In this document: in pieces, positions 28,179-35,914 of the stretch
How the letters are laid out: every line of letters begins with the position of its first letter
Position numbering within the stretch: position 1 is the stretch's first letter
Assembly (NCBI RefSeq): GCF_022370755.2
Contig: NZ_CP092364.2
Coordinates: forward strand, 6,386,001 to 6,450,000
Source: Mycolicibacterium goodii
Lineage (GTDB): Bacteria; Actinomycetota; Actinomycetes; Mycobacteriales; Mycobacteriaceae
Direction: 5' to 3'
Length of the DNA: 64,000 bases
Notes under the pieces: model-generated
The model's input: the letters and a program-made list of their open reading frames with translations, nothing else
What the model was told of the DNA's origin: nothing
The model's database searches: none
Made by a program: the position numbers and the translations under genes

Positions 28179-28795
28179 GACAGGACACTCTCCAGACTCT
28201 TGATGGTGACTACGGGGTCGGTGGTGCGGTCCCCGATACGGGGATGAGGGCGAGGGCCGGTTGCTCCTGCGGCGACGATGACGATCTCGTCCGGGCGGGG
28301 ACCGTCGGACACCCGGGTGCTGATCGTCTGGTAGTGGCTGCGGGTCGCCGCGTGCGTCTTGTGCCACAACGGAACCACCAGTGGCGCACCGGCTTCGGCT
28401 CGGGTGTCGGAGAAGCAGATGATCGACTCGCCGTCGAGGTACTCCCGCACCAGGTTGCCGAAATACGGGGTGTGAATCAGCGCTGCCCCGTGTTCGATCT
28501 CGCCGGCGCAGCCGATGATCGCGGCCTTGCCGAACGCCTCGACCGCGTCGCTGCCGCCGAGCGCGCGCTTGAGTCGATCGGTGAGCAGGCGGGCCAGCGC
28601 CGGAGCGATCCGGGTGGCCTCATCTGACAGCTCGTGGTCGGGCCCGGTTCCTGCCCACGGGTTGCGCAGCACCGCCGCGGCGCTGGCTTGCACGGTGGGG
28701 CGGGCCGGGCGTTCCCCGCTCTCGGTGATGACGGTTTCGCGGTAGACGACCACCTTGCGAAGTCCGATGTTCTCGTAACTTTCGCTCTGTTGCAT
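28175..28795 (-). CDS. AA_synth (DUF1185) family protein, copy 2, first gene of left operon
   Basis: 206 aa from ATG 28795; a longer frame to 28816 is rejected because the promoter's predicted start point lies at about 28796, making the message leaderless. LRKVVVYRETVITESGERPARPTVQASAAAVLRNPWAGTGPDHEL and EAFGKAAIIGCAGEIEHGAALIHTPYFGNLVREYL line up with the partner protein throughout, so the pair arose by duplication. The GEIEHG segment is kept in both and may be catalytic or ligand-binding. Confidence 0.8.
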   Translation of the reverse strand: MQQSESYENIGLRKVVVYRETVITESGERPARPTVQASAAAVLRNPWAGTGPDHELSDEATRIAPALARLLTDRLKRALGGSDAVEAFGKAAIIGCAGEIEHGAALIHTPYFGNLVREYLDGESIICFSDTRAEAGAPLVVPLWHKTHAATRSHYQTISTRVSDGPRPDEIVIVAAGATGPRPHPRIGDRTTDPVVTIKSLESVLS

Positions 28796-28802
28796 GCCAC
28801 AG

Positions 28803-28832
28803 ACGATAGAGCGCACGGGGGCTGACGGTCAA
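28803..28832 (-). promoter_or_regulatory. Promoter of the left island operon, leaderless start
   Basis: TTGACC (28832-28827), an 18-base spacer and TATCGT (28808-28803) on the minus strand form a near-consensus SigA promoter. The start point seven bases on coincides with the ATG at 28795, so the first gene is probably translated without a leader. Confidence 0.6.
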
Positions 28833-28955
28833 GGCGCGGCTGAGAACCGGCGTAGGCCTCGGTCCACAGCGGACAGAACTTCCGAATATTCGCAGGTAAA
28901 GGGCACTCGATCGGCTGCGACACGGTGGCGCACCCCGGTGTCGGCCACCTAACCG

Positions 28956-28997
28956 TTGACACCCGGATGTGGCTGGGCATACATTTTGTTGTATGCC
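28956..28997 (+). promoter_or_regulatory. Promoter of the right island operon with overlapping operator
   Basis: A perfect TTGACA (28956-28961), 18 bases, and TACATT (28980-28985). The -10 is buried in a perfect inverted repeat GGCATACA-N6-TGTATGCC (28976-28983, 28990-28997). Half-sites of the ATAC/GTAT kind are those of FCD-type GntR repressors, and one is encoded at the end of this operon. Bound repressor would block RNA polymerase directly. Confidence 0.65.
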
Positions 28998-29031
28998 AGT
29001 GATCGCTCGGCGACTTCCCTCGGAGCAACCC

Positions 29032-30621
29032 ATGACCAATGACCTCAGTGCACCGCCCGTCGCACAAACGGCCGTCGGGAAACCACCGCGCCGCCCGTCC
29101 GGACGCCTCGGATCCGTCTTCTGGACATCGGTGGCGATCTCGGCTGTTTTCGTGGCGTGGGCGGTGCTCTTCACCGAGAACCTCAACGCGGTCACGTCCG
29201 CGTCGTTGAACTGGGTGACCGGCAGCTTCGGATGGCTCTACCTCGTGGTCACCCTGGCCATCCTGGTGTTCCTCGTGTTCCTCGCGTTCAGCCCGTACGG
29301 CGACACCAGGCTCGGGAAGGACACCGACCGCCCCGAGTTCCGAACGATCACCTGGCTGGCGATGATCCTCAGCGCGGTGATGGGTATCGGTCTGGTGTCT
29401 TATGGTGTGGCCGAACCGATCTCGCACCTGATGACACCGCCGCACGGGCTCGCGGAGCCGGGCACGCCGCAGGCTGCTGTGCGCGCCATGCAGTACTCGT
29501 ACTTCGATTGGGGGTTGCACGCCTGGGCCGTGTTCGCGGTGTTCGGACTGGCCATCGCGTACTCGACCTATCGCATGGACCGGCGCATCCTGGTCAGCCA
29601 GCTCTTCGTGCCGCTGCTCGGCGAGCGGGCCAACGGGCCGATCGGCAAGCTGATCGATGTGCTCGCGGTCTTTGCCACGTTGTTCGGGACCACGACCTCG
29701 CTGGGTCTGGGTGCTCTCCAGGTGAACAACGGTCTGTTCACCCTGTTCGGCATCCCTGTCAGCACCATCAGCCAGGTCGTCATCATCGCCGCCGTGACCA
29801 CGGTCTTCACGATGTCGGCGGTGACCGGGGTGAGCAAGGGCATCAAGTTCCTCAGCCAGGGCAGCACGGTGATGGCCGCGGCGCTGTTCGTGTTCATGCT
29901 CGTCGTGGGGCCGACCGTCTTCATCGCCAACCTCTACATCGAATCCCTGGGAACGTGGGCCAGCGACTTCTTCCGGATGAGCCTGCAGGGAACGGCCTTC
30001 GGTGACCTCGAATGGATGCAGTGGTGGACCTACTTCATGCTGGCGTGGTGGGTGTCGTGGGGCGCCTTCGTCGGAGTCTTCCTGGCCAGGATCTCGAAGG
30101 GGCGCACGGTCCGCGGCTTCGTGGTGGGTGTCCTGGTCGTGCCCAGCATCGTCTTCTTCACCTGGTTCACCGTGTTCGGCGGCACCGCGATCCACGTCGA
30201 CATGTTCGAGGGCGGCGACATCGCCGAACGAACCTCGGCCGACATCAACAGCGCTTTCTTCGCCACGCTGGAACACTTCCCGCTCGCGTCCGTGACCTCG
30301 GCGGTGGCCATCCTGCTCGTGCTGATGTTCTTCATCTCCGGCGCGGATGCCAACACCTTCGTGCTCGGGATGATGACCAGCGACGGCACGCCTACGCCGG
30401 GACGCGGCGTGCTCATCCTGTGGGGTGCGCTGACCGGCGTCACGGCCGTCGTGCTCATGCTCGCCGGTGGACTCAACGCCCTGCAGAACACCGTGATCGT
30501 CGCGTCGTTGCCGTTCCTGATCATCATCGGCTGTCTGGCGGTGTCGTTCTGGAAGGACCTGATCGCCGACCGCAGGCGCGCGGCGCCGCAGACCCCGATC
30601 GTCGGCCTCATCGACGACTGA
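29032..30621 (+). CDS. BCCT family betaine/choline/carnitine transporter
   Basis: 529 aa from ATG 29032, with GGAG nine bases before it; the in-frame ATG at 28993 coincides with the predicted transcript start and is a leaderless alternative adding 13 residues. Twelve membrane segments. VMGIGLVSYGVAEPISHLMTPP, MQYSYFDWGLHAWAVFAVFGLAIAYSTYR and WWVSWGAFVGVFLARISKGRTVRGF are BCCT signatures. The family imports compounds with a quaternary ammonium group by ion symport or exchange, so the catabolic substrate of the island is probably a betaine-type zwitterion. Confidence 0.95.
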   Translation: MTNDLSAPPVAQTAVGKPPRRPSGRLGSVFWTSVAISAVFVAWAVLFTENLNAVTSASLNWVTGSFGWLYLVVTLAILVFLVFLAFSPYGDTRLGKDTDRPEFRTITWLAMILSAVMGIGLVSYGVAEPISHLMTPPHGLAEPGTPQAAVRAMQYSYFDWGLHAWAVFAVFGLAIAYSTYRMDRRILVSQLFVPLLGERANGPIGKLIDVLAVFATLFGTTTSLGLGALQVNNGLFTLFGIPVSTISQVVIIAAVTTVFTMSAVTGVSKGIKFLSQGSTVMAAALFVFMLVVGPTVFIANLYIESLGTWASDFFRMSLQGTAFGDLEWMQWWTYFMLAWWVSWGAFVGVFLARISKGRTVRGFVVGVLVVPSIVFFTWFTVFGGTAIHVDMFEGGDIAERTSADINSAFFATLEHFPLASVTSAVAILLVLMFFISGADANTFVLGMMTSDGTPTPGRGVLILWGALTGVTAVVLMLAGGLNALQNTVIVASLPFLIIIGCLAVSFWKDLIADRRRAAPQTPIVGLIDD

Positions 30622-30635
30622 CCGAGAGGAAAGCC

Positions 30636-31064
30636 ATGAATGACAATGATTCTCGTCGCAGCCGCATCAAGTCCGTATGGGCCGCGGCATGGGACAGGGG
30701 TGAAATGGACGCGTTCGACGAGCTCTTGACCGAGTCCTACCGGCGAATCGGTGGGGCCGGGAACAGTCAGGGCCGCAACGAGTTCAAGGCGTCGATCACC
30801 GCCACACGATCGGCGTTCCCGGATCTCGTGACCGTCATCGACGAGGTGGTGGTCGAGGGTGACCACGCCGCGATCCGGTGGCACAGCACCGGCAGTCATG
30901 AGCACTCGTTCCTCGGGGTGCCTGCCACCAAACGCCAAGTCGCCGTCAGCGGTGCGACGTTCGCGAGGTTCGAGAACGACCGGATCGTCGAGGAGCACGT
31001 GACCTGGGATCCCCGGGCGCTGCTGACCGCGCTCGGCATCATCGCCGTGGGGCAGGACCGATGA
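30636..31064 (+). CDS. SnoaL-like (NTF2-fold) ester cyclase-type protein
   Basis: 142 aa from ATG 30636, with GAGAGG upstream. IKSVWAAAWDRGEMDAFDELLTESYRRIG, NEFKASITATRSAFPDLVTVIDEVVVEGDHAAIRWHSTGSHEHSFLGVPATKRQVAVSGATFARFENDRIVEEHVTWD follow the SnoaL/ester cyclase pattern. These small barrels catalyse ring closure, hydrolysis or isomerisation. Its ends couple it to the transporter (14 bases) and flavin reductase (four-base overlap), so it should act on a pathway intermediate, for instance a lactone or formamide. Confidence 0.82.
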   Translation: MNDNDSRRSRIKSVWAAAWDRGEMDAFDELLTESYRRIGGAGNSQGRNEFKASITATRSAFPDLVTVIDEVVVEGDHAAIRWHSTGSHEHSFLGVPATKRQVAVSGATFARFENDRIVEEHVTWDPRALLTALGIIAVGQDR

Positions 31065-31564
31065 CCACAGCCCAGATTCCCGACGCCGATCTCATGAAGC
31101 GGGTCAACCGGCTGTTCGTCACCGGCGTCACCGTGGTCACCGCCGTCGATGGCGACAAACCACGCGGCCTCGCGGTCAACGCGTTCGCCAGCGTCTCGTT
31201 GGACCCGCCGACCGTCATGGTGGCAGTCCAGCACACGTCTTCCACCCACGAATGCCTGTTCCGCGTCGACCATCTGGCGATCAACATCCTGTCCACCGAC
31301 CAACTGGACGTGGTGGACCGATTCGCGGCGAAATCGGACGACAAGTTCGGTGGGCTGGATTGGTCACCGGGCCCTTTCGGCAGCCCGTTGATCGACCGGA
31401 GCGCAGCGACCATGGAGGTCGAGATCCGAGAGAGGTTGCAGGCCAGCACCCATACGGTGTTCATGTGCCGTGTGGTCCACGCCGAGGCGACAGGTCGCGA
31501 TCCGATGGTCTACAGCGCCGGTAAGTTCTTCGACGGTGGCAAACTGGCCGCTCTGGATTGGTGA
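31061..31564 (+). CDS. FMN reductase component (flavin reductase-like domain)
   Basis: 167 aa. FVTGVTVVTAVDGDKPRGLAVNAFASVSLDPPTVMVAVQHTSSTHECLFRVDHLAINILSTDQLDVVDRFA is the HpaC/ActVB-type flavin-binding split barrel; the tail DPMVYSAGKFFDGG also fits. It reduces FMN with NAD(P)H and supplies it to a two-component monooxygenase, most reasonably the luciferase-like enzyme of the divergent operon. It is the counterpart of TgnA in the trigonelline comparison. Confidence 0.92.
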   Translation: MTTAQIPDADLMKRVNRLFVTGVTVVTAVDGDKPRGLAVNAFASVSLDPPTVMVAVQHTSSTHECLFRVDHLAINILSTDQLDVVDRFAAKSDDKFGGLDWSPGPFGSPLIDRSAATMEVEIRERLQASTHTVFMCRVVHAEATGRDPMVYSAGKFFDGGKLAALDW

Positions 31565-31577
31565 GTAGGGGGTTGCG

Positions 31578-32237
31578 GTGACCAGCAATAACGGCTCGAT
31601 CCAGGGTCGGTTGATCGAGGAGATCCGGCGGCGCATCATCGCCGGCGAGATCTCGCCCGGCGTCAACATCTCCGAGCTGGCCATCGCAGAAGAGTTCGGT
31701 GTGTCGCGCACACCCGTGCGTGAGACCTTCAAGCAGCTGCAGACCGAGGGCCTCATCGAGATCCGGCCCAGGGTGGGGACCTTCGTCACCACGCCGTCGC
31801 GCCGTGAGATCACCGAGCTCTTCCAGATGAAGGAACTCCTCGAAGGGGCGGCCGCACGGCTGCTGGCGCAGCGCGGGCGGGTACCCGAGATCGACAAGCT
31901 CGAGGAGAACCTGCGGCAGGCCGACGACGCCGTCGCGCGCGACGACCGCGGCCGTTACGCCGAGTTGGTGGAGGAGTTTCACGATTTGCTCATCGTGGGA
32001 GCCGACAATCACAAGCTCGAGGCGCACTACCGCATGTTGATGAACCAGTTGGCCTACGCACGGTTGGTGCACACCTCGCTGGGCCAGCCGGGCCGGCCTC
32101 TGCAATCCGATCGCGAGCACCACGTGGTGCTCGATCTGATCATCGCCAAGGACGGTGACAGCGCCGAACGGGTGATGCGTGAGCATGTGCGGGCCAGCAG
32201 GCAGGCGTTGCTCGCCGGTCTGGGTGACACCGTCTAG
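31578..32237 (+). CDS. GntR family regulator, FCD (FadR/VanR) type
   Basis: 219 aa from GTG. The winged helix (about 8-72) reads IEEIRRRIIAGEISPGVNISELAIAEEFGVSRTPVRETFKQLQTEGLIEIRPRVGTFV. The FCD domain that follows carries the metal/ligand residues in EEFHDLLIVGADNHKLEAHYRMLMNQL and HHVVLDLIIAKDGDSAERVMREH (Asp and His positions conserved). It ends the transporter operon and should bind the inverted repeat over that operon's promoter, released by a carboxylate metabolite. Confidence 0.92.
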   Translation: MTSNNGSIQGRLIEEIRRRIIAGEISPGVNISELAIAEEFGVSRTPVRETFKQLQTEGLIEIRPRVGTFVTTPSRREITELFQMKELLEGAAARLLAQRGRVPEIDKLEENLRQADDAVARDDRGRYAELVEEFHDLLIVGADNHKLEAHYRMLMNQLAYARLVHTSLGQPGRPLQSDREHHVVLDLIIAKDGDSAERVMREHVRASRQALLAGLGDTV

Positions 32238-32267
32238 ATGCCGTGCGCGCCCGCCAATGCCGACCGG

Positions 32268-32987
32268 TCAGGCCCGGCGCGGGGCGGCGAGGCGCTCGTC
32301 GCGAAGGCGCTCGACCTCGGGAAGCTCCAGCGGCGGCAGATCGCCGACGACGCGGGAGAGCAGATGGTCGGCCAACTGCGGGTTGCGCGCAAGGCACGGC
32401 CCGTGCATGTACGTCGCCACCACACTGCCCTGCACGGCACCGTCGAAACCGTCACCGGCACGGTTGCCCGCACCTTTGGTGACCGCGCCCAGCGGGCGGG
32501 CATCGGATCCGAGAAGTGTTCCACCGCGGTGGTTTTCGAATCCGGTGAGCGGCTGGTCGAGCCCGTCGAGCAGCGGCCGGGACGCCACCTCGCCGATGGT
32601 GCGCGCCTCTTGCGGTGAGGTCGTGGCATCGAGCAGGCCGACGCCGTCGACGCGCTCACCCGCCGAGGTCTCGTACCAGTGGCCCAGCACCTGGATCGCG
32701 GCACAGATGGCGAGGATCGGCGCACCGCGCTCGGCCGCGCGTTGCAGGCCGGGATGACGGATCAGGTGCTTGGTGGCCAGGCGCTGTGCGTAGTCCTCGG
32801 CACCGCCGAGCGTGTAGAGGTCCAGCGATTCGGGCACCGGATCGGCCAGGGTGATCTCGACGATCTCGGCGTCGATCCCACGCAACCGCAGTCGCTGCCG
32901 CAGCACGACGGCATTGCCGCTGTCGCCGTAGGTGCCCATGACGTCGGGGAGCACCAGCCCGATGCGCACGGTGCTGGGGTGAGTCAT
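32268..32987 (-). CDS. gatD: Lipid II isoglutaminyl synthase, glutamine amidotransferase subunit
   Basis: 239 aa. A CobB/CobQ-like class I glutaminase: catalytic Cys95 in ILAICAAIQVLG and His195 in TYMHGPCLARNP. With MurT it amidates the D-glutamate of lipid II to D-isoglutamine, a step needed for cross-linking of mycobacterial peptidoglycan. Its ATG overlaps the murT stop by four bases, the usual murT-gatD arrangement (Rv3712-Rv3713 order). Confidence 0.93.
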   Translation of the reverse strand: MTHPSTVRIGLVLPDVMGTYGDSGNAVVLRQRLRLRGIDAEIVEITLADPVPESLDLYTLGGAEDYAQRLATKHLIRHPGLQRAAERGAPILAICAAIQVLGHWYETSAGERVDGVGLLDATTSPQEARTIGEVASRPLLDGLDQPLTGFENHRGGTLLGSDARPLGAVTKGAGNRAGDGFDGAVQGSVVATYMHGPCLARNPQLADHLLSRVVGDLPPLELPEVERLRDERLAAPRRA

Positions 32988-34216
32988 GACAGCCGCCGGT
33001 TCAGTTGCAGGAACGCCGTGTAGTTCGCGATCACCTCGACGTGTCCGGGTGGGCAGGATTTGATGGCGCTGATCGTGTCGTGCACGAGCGTGTGTTCGAC
33101 GTCGGCGTAGCCGAGCCGCACCGCGAGATCGGTGCCGCGCTCACCGGCCGCGACCACCGGCACGCCCGCGAAGTCCTCGAATCGCACGTCCCACAGCCAC
33201 GAGAGGTCCTCGCCGTCGGGCACCTGCCCGTTGACCGAGATCACCACACCGGCGCCGGTGCGGTCGACCATCGACAGCGCCTCCTGCCAACCGGCCGGGT
33301 TCTTGGCGAGCAGGACACGCGCGGTGTGGTGGGGGCCGACCCGCACCGTGCGGTACCGGCCCGCGACCTCGTCGACCGTCGAGACCGCGGCGACGGCGGC
33401 CGCGGGATCGGCGCCGAGGGCGACGGCGGCCGCGACGGCCTGCGTGGCGTTGCCGCGGTTGACCGTGCCCGGCAGGGCGAGCCGCATCGGCAGCGACAGT
33501 CCGCCGGGGCCGTGGATGTGGGTGTCGTCGAACCACCACTGCGGGGTGGGACGTTTGAAGTCGGTGCCGGTCGAGTACCAGTCCGAGCCTTTTTCGCCGT
33601 CGCGGACGATGACCTCGCCGCTGCGCGGGCAGCTCACCGAGTCGCTCGCCCAGCCGCCGCCCGCGGCGACCCACACGACGTTGGGGTTGTCGTAGGCCGC
33701 CGACGTCATGAGCACGTCGTCGCAGTTGGCGACGATGATCGCGTCGGGGTGACGCGCCAGGCCGGCGCGAAGCGTCCGCTCGATGTGGTTGATCTCACCC
33801 ACCCGGTCGAGCTGATCACGCGACAGATTGAGCAGAACGATGACCGAAGGCGACACCGCATCGGACACGTGGGGCACGTGCATCTCGTCGACTTCGAGCG
33901 CGGCGAGTTCGGCATCGCGGTTGGCGGCGAGCGCAGAAACGAGGCCGGCGTCCATGTTGGCGCCCTCGGTATTGCTCGCGACCGGTCCCAGCGGCGCCAG
34001 GGCGGCGGCGATCATCCTGGTGGTGGTCGATTTGCCGTTTGTGCCGGTCACGATGGCCGTACGACGTCCCTGGCCGAGCTGCCGCAGCACCGAGCGGTCC
34101 AGGGTCATCGCGACCAGGCCGCCGATCATCGCACCGGCGCCGCGCCCGGTGACCCGGGACGCCCAGCGGGCGGCGGCTCCGGCGGCCAGTGCGGCGCGCC
34201 CACGGACGGTCAGCAT
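32984..34216 (-). CDS. murT: Lipid II isoglutaminyl synthase, Mur ligase-like subunit
   Basis: 410 aa from ATG 34216; an open frame runs upstream across the dnaQ divergent region. The ATP loop GTNGKST is at 58-64, followed by SNTEGANMDAGLVSALA and the Mur ligase middle domain VIVLLNLSRDQLDRVGEINHIERTL; a DUF1727 C-terminal domain completes it. It activates the alpha-carboxyl of D-Glu in lipid II for amidation by ammonia from GatD. The Cys4 zinc ribbon described in staphylococcal MurT is not visible; only one cysteine (VSCPRSGE) remains there. Confidence 0.92.
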   Translation of the reverse strand: MLTVRGRAALAAGAAARWASRVTGRGAGAMIGGLVAMTLDRSVLRQLGQGRRTAIVTGTNGKSTTTRMIAAALAPLGPVASNTEGANMDAGLVSALAANRDAELAALEVDEMHVPHVSDAVSPSVIVLLNLSRDQLDRVGEINHIERTLRAGLARHPDAIIVANCDDVLMTSAAYDNPNVVWVAAGGGWASDSVSCPRSGEVIVRDGEKGSDWYSTGTDFKRPTPQWWFDDTHIHGPGGLSLPMRLALPGTVNRGNATQAVAAAVALGADPAAAVAAVSTVDEVAGRYRTVRVGPHHTARVLLAKNPAGWQEALSMVDRTGAGVVISVNGQVPDGEDLSWLWDVRFEDFAGVPVVAAGERGTDLAVRLGYADVEHTLVHDTISAIKSCPPGHVEVIANYTAFLQLNRRLS

Positions 34217-34289
34217 TCCCGGGATTTTATGTGCACGACACGCTGCCTCGCCGACCCGGCTTGTCGGAGCCGCGTGCCATCCTGACGTT

Positions 34290-35303
34290 GTGAGCCGAGC
34301 ACCGCTGTCGAACACCCCGCAGTTGTGGGGGCGGCCGGCGGATCAGCCGGGCCCTGGCTGGGCGGTCGTCGATGTCGAGACCACGGGTTTCCGGCCGGGA
34401 CAGGCACGGATCGTGAGCGTTGCCGCGCTGGCGGTGGGTGACGACGGCAATGTCGAACACAGCATGTCCAGCCTGCTCAACCCGGGCGTGGATCCCGGGC
34501 CGACGCATGTGCACGGGCTCACCGCCGAGATGCTCGAGGGTCAGCCGTGCTTCGCCGACGTCGTCGGCGAGCTGATCGAGGTGCTGCGCGGGCGCACCCT
34601 GGTCGCCCACAACGCGGGGTTCGATTACAGCTTTCTCGCCGCGGAGGCCGAACTGGTCGGCGCGGAACTTCCCATCGACACCGCGATGTGCACGGTCGAA
34701 TTGGCCCGCAGGCTCGATCTCGGTACCGAGAACCTGCGCCTGGAGACGCTGGCCGCGCACTGGGGCGTCACGCAGATGAGGCCGCACGACGCGCTCGACG
34801 ACGCGCTGGTGCTCGCACAGATCCTCAAGCCGACGCTGGCGCGGGCCCGCGACCGCAAGGTGTGGTTGCCGCTGCGTCAGGTCGGCCGTAAGCGTTGGCC
34901 CAACGGTCATGTGACGCATGAGGAGTTGCGTCCGCTCAAGGTGCAGGCGTCGCGATTGCCGTGCCGGTACGCCAATCCGGGCGTGTTCGTCGCGGGCAGG
35001 CCGCTCGTGCAGGGCATGCGGGTGGCGTTGTCGGCCGAGGTGGTGCGCACGCACGAGGAACTCATCGAACGAATCCTGCACGCCGGGCTCGCCTACAGCG
35101 ACACGGTGGATCTGCAGACGTCGCTGGTGATCTGCAACGAGGCGGCACCCGAGCAGGGCAAGGGCTATCAGGCCAACGAACTCGGCGTGCCGTTGCTCCG
35201 AGACGACGAGTTCATGCGTCTGCTCGACCATGTGGTCGGTGGTGCCGATATCGAGGAGTTCACCGACACCACCGCGGACGGCGATCAGTACGCGCTGTTC
35301 TGA
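34290..35303 (+). CDS. dnaQ: DnaQ-like DEDD 3'-5' exonuclease (epsilon-like)
   Basis: 337 aa from GTG 34290. Exo I Asp28-Glu30 in VVDVETTG, Exo II in AHNAGFDYSFL, and Exo III in RPHDALDDALVLAQIL (H and D). A C-terminal extension from about 195 to 337 includes a BRCT-like region (ANPGVFVAGRPLVQGMRVALSAEVVRTHEELIERILHAGL and SLVICNEAAP). In mycobacteria replication proofreading is done mainly by the DnaE1 PHP domain, so this protein is probably auxiliary. It is divergent from murT with a 73-base gap. Confidence 0.88.
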   Translation: MSRAPLSNTPQLWGRPADQPGPGWAVVDVETTGFRPGQARIVSVAALAVGDDGNVEHSMSSLLNPGVDPGPTHVHGLTAEMLEGQPCFADVVGELIEVLRGRTLVAHNAGFDYSFLAAEAELVGAELPIDTAMCTVELARRLDLGTENLRLETLAAHWGVTQMRPHDALDDALVLAQILKPTLARARDRKVWLPLRQVGRKRWPNGHVTHEELRPLKVQASRLPCRYANPGVFVAGRPLVQGMRVALSAEVVRTHEELIERILHAGLAYSDTVDLQTSLVICNEAAPEQGKGYQANELGVPLLRDDEFMRLLDHVVGGADIEEFTDTTADGDQYALF

Positions 35304-35309
35304 GCGAAA

Positions 35310-35696
35310 TCAGCTCAGCGCCTTGGCTTTGAGCGCCTCGAACTCCTGTGCGGTGATGGTGCCCGCGTCCAGCAGCGTCTTCGCGTCGGCGATCTCCTGG
35401 GCCGGAGAGCGACCCGCGGCTTCGCGGATGTAGTTGTCGGTCTCCTTCTTGGCGGCGAGCGCCGCGGCGTGGGCGCGTTCGGCCATGCCCTTTCCGCGGG
35501 CGATCAGGTACACCACGGCGGTGAGCCACGGGAACAGGATCAGGAAGATGACCCAGATCGCCTTGGCGAAGCCGGAAGTGGTGTGGTCACGCCAGAACAG
35601 GTCGCCCAGGATCTGGAAGAGCACCAGCAGATAGGCGATCCACGCGAAGATGATCAAGAAGTGCCAGAGGAAGTCCCAAGTCGAGCCCCAGTCCAT
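35310..35696 (-). CDS. Small membrane protein with PLDc_N and SHOCT domains
   Basis: 128 aa. Two hydrophobic segments (about 8-30 and 45-66: LWHFLIIFAWIAYLLVLFQILG, AIWVIFLILFPWLTAVVYLIARG) match the PLDc_N/cardiolipase N-terminal domain, then a SHOCT motif at the end, AQEIADAKTLLDAGTITAQEFEALKAKAL. SHOCT motifs are short oligomerisation elements. A good AGGAGCAGC ribosome site precedes it. Function unknown; convergent with dnaQ, six bases apart. Confidence 0.8.
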   Translation of the reverse strand: MDWGSTWDFLWHFLIIFAWIAYLLVLFQILGDLFWRDHTTSGFAKAIWVIFLILFPWLTAVVYLIARGKGMAERAHAAALAAKKETDNYIREAAGRSPAQEIADAKTLLDAGTITAQEFEALKAKALS

Positions 35697-35791
35697 GTGC
35701 TGCTCCTTTTCGCGGTTTCTACGCGTTCGTCAGTTAAGCACGCGCGTGGCGACTTTGCTGGGCGCTTACGCGACGAATTGGTCCCGAAATG

Positions 35792-35830
35792 CACTGCGGC
35801 CGGCTCGCGCATGGCGAGCCGGCCGCAGTG
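35792..35830 (-). terminator. Terminator of the glutamate dehydrogenase gene
   Basis: A perfect 17-bp stem (35792-35808 with 35814-35830) with a five-base loop, 84 bases past the gdh stop. Very GC-rich, without a long U-tract. The rest of the 218-base gap (35697-35914) shows no gene; it must hold the SHOCT gene promoter. Confidence 0.85.
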
Positions 35831-35914
35831 TGTCGCAGTCTCCCAGCTTGCCGATGACCATGGGAGCGATCATGTTGGGCTGGAAGTCGGGCCGAGCGGG
35901 GGATGCTCGGCGGT

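Noticed and set aside
28477..30276. 599-codon minus-strand open frame across the BCCT gene
   Set aside because: Antisense of a clear transporter and of the control region; product rich in His/Asp/Arg.
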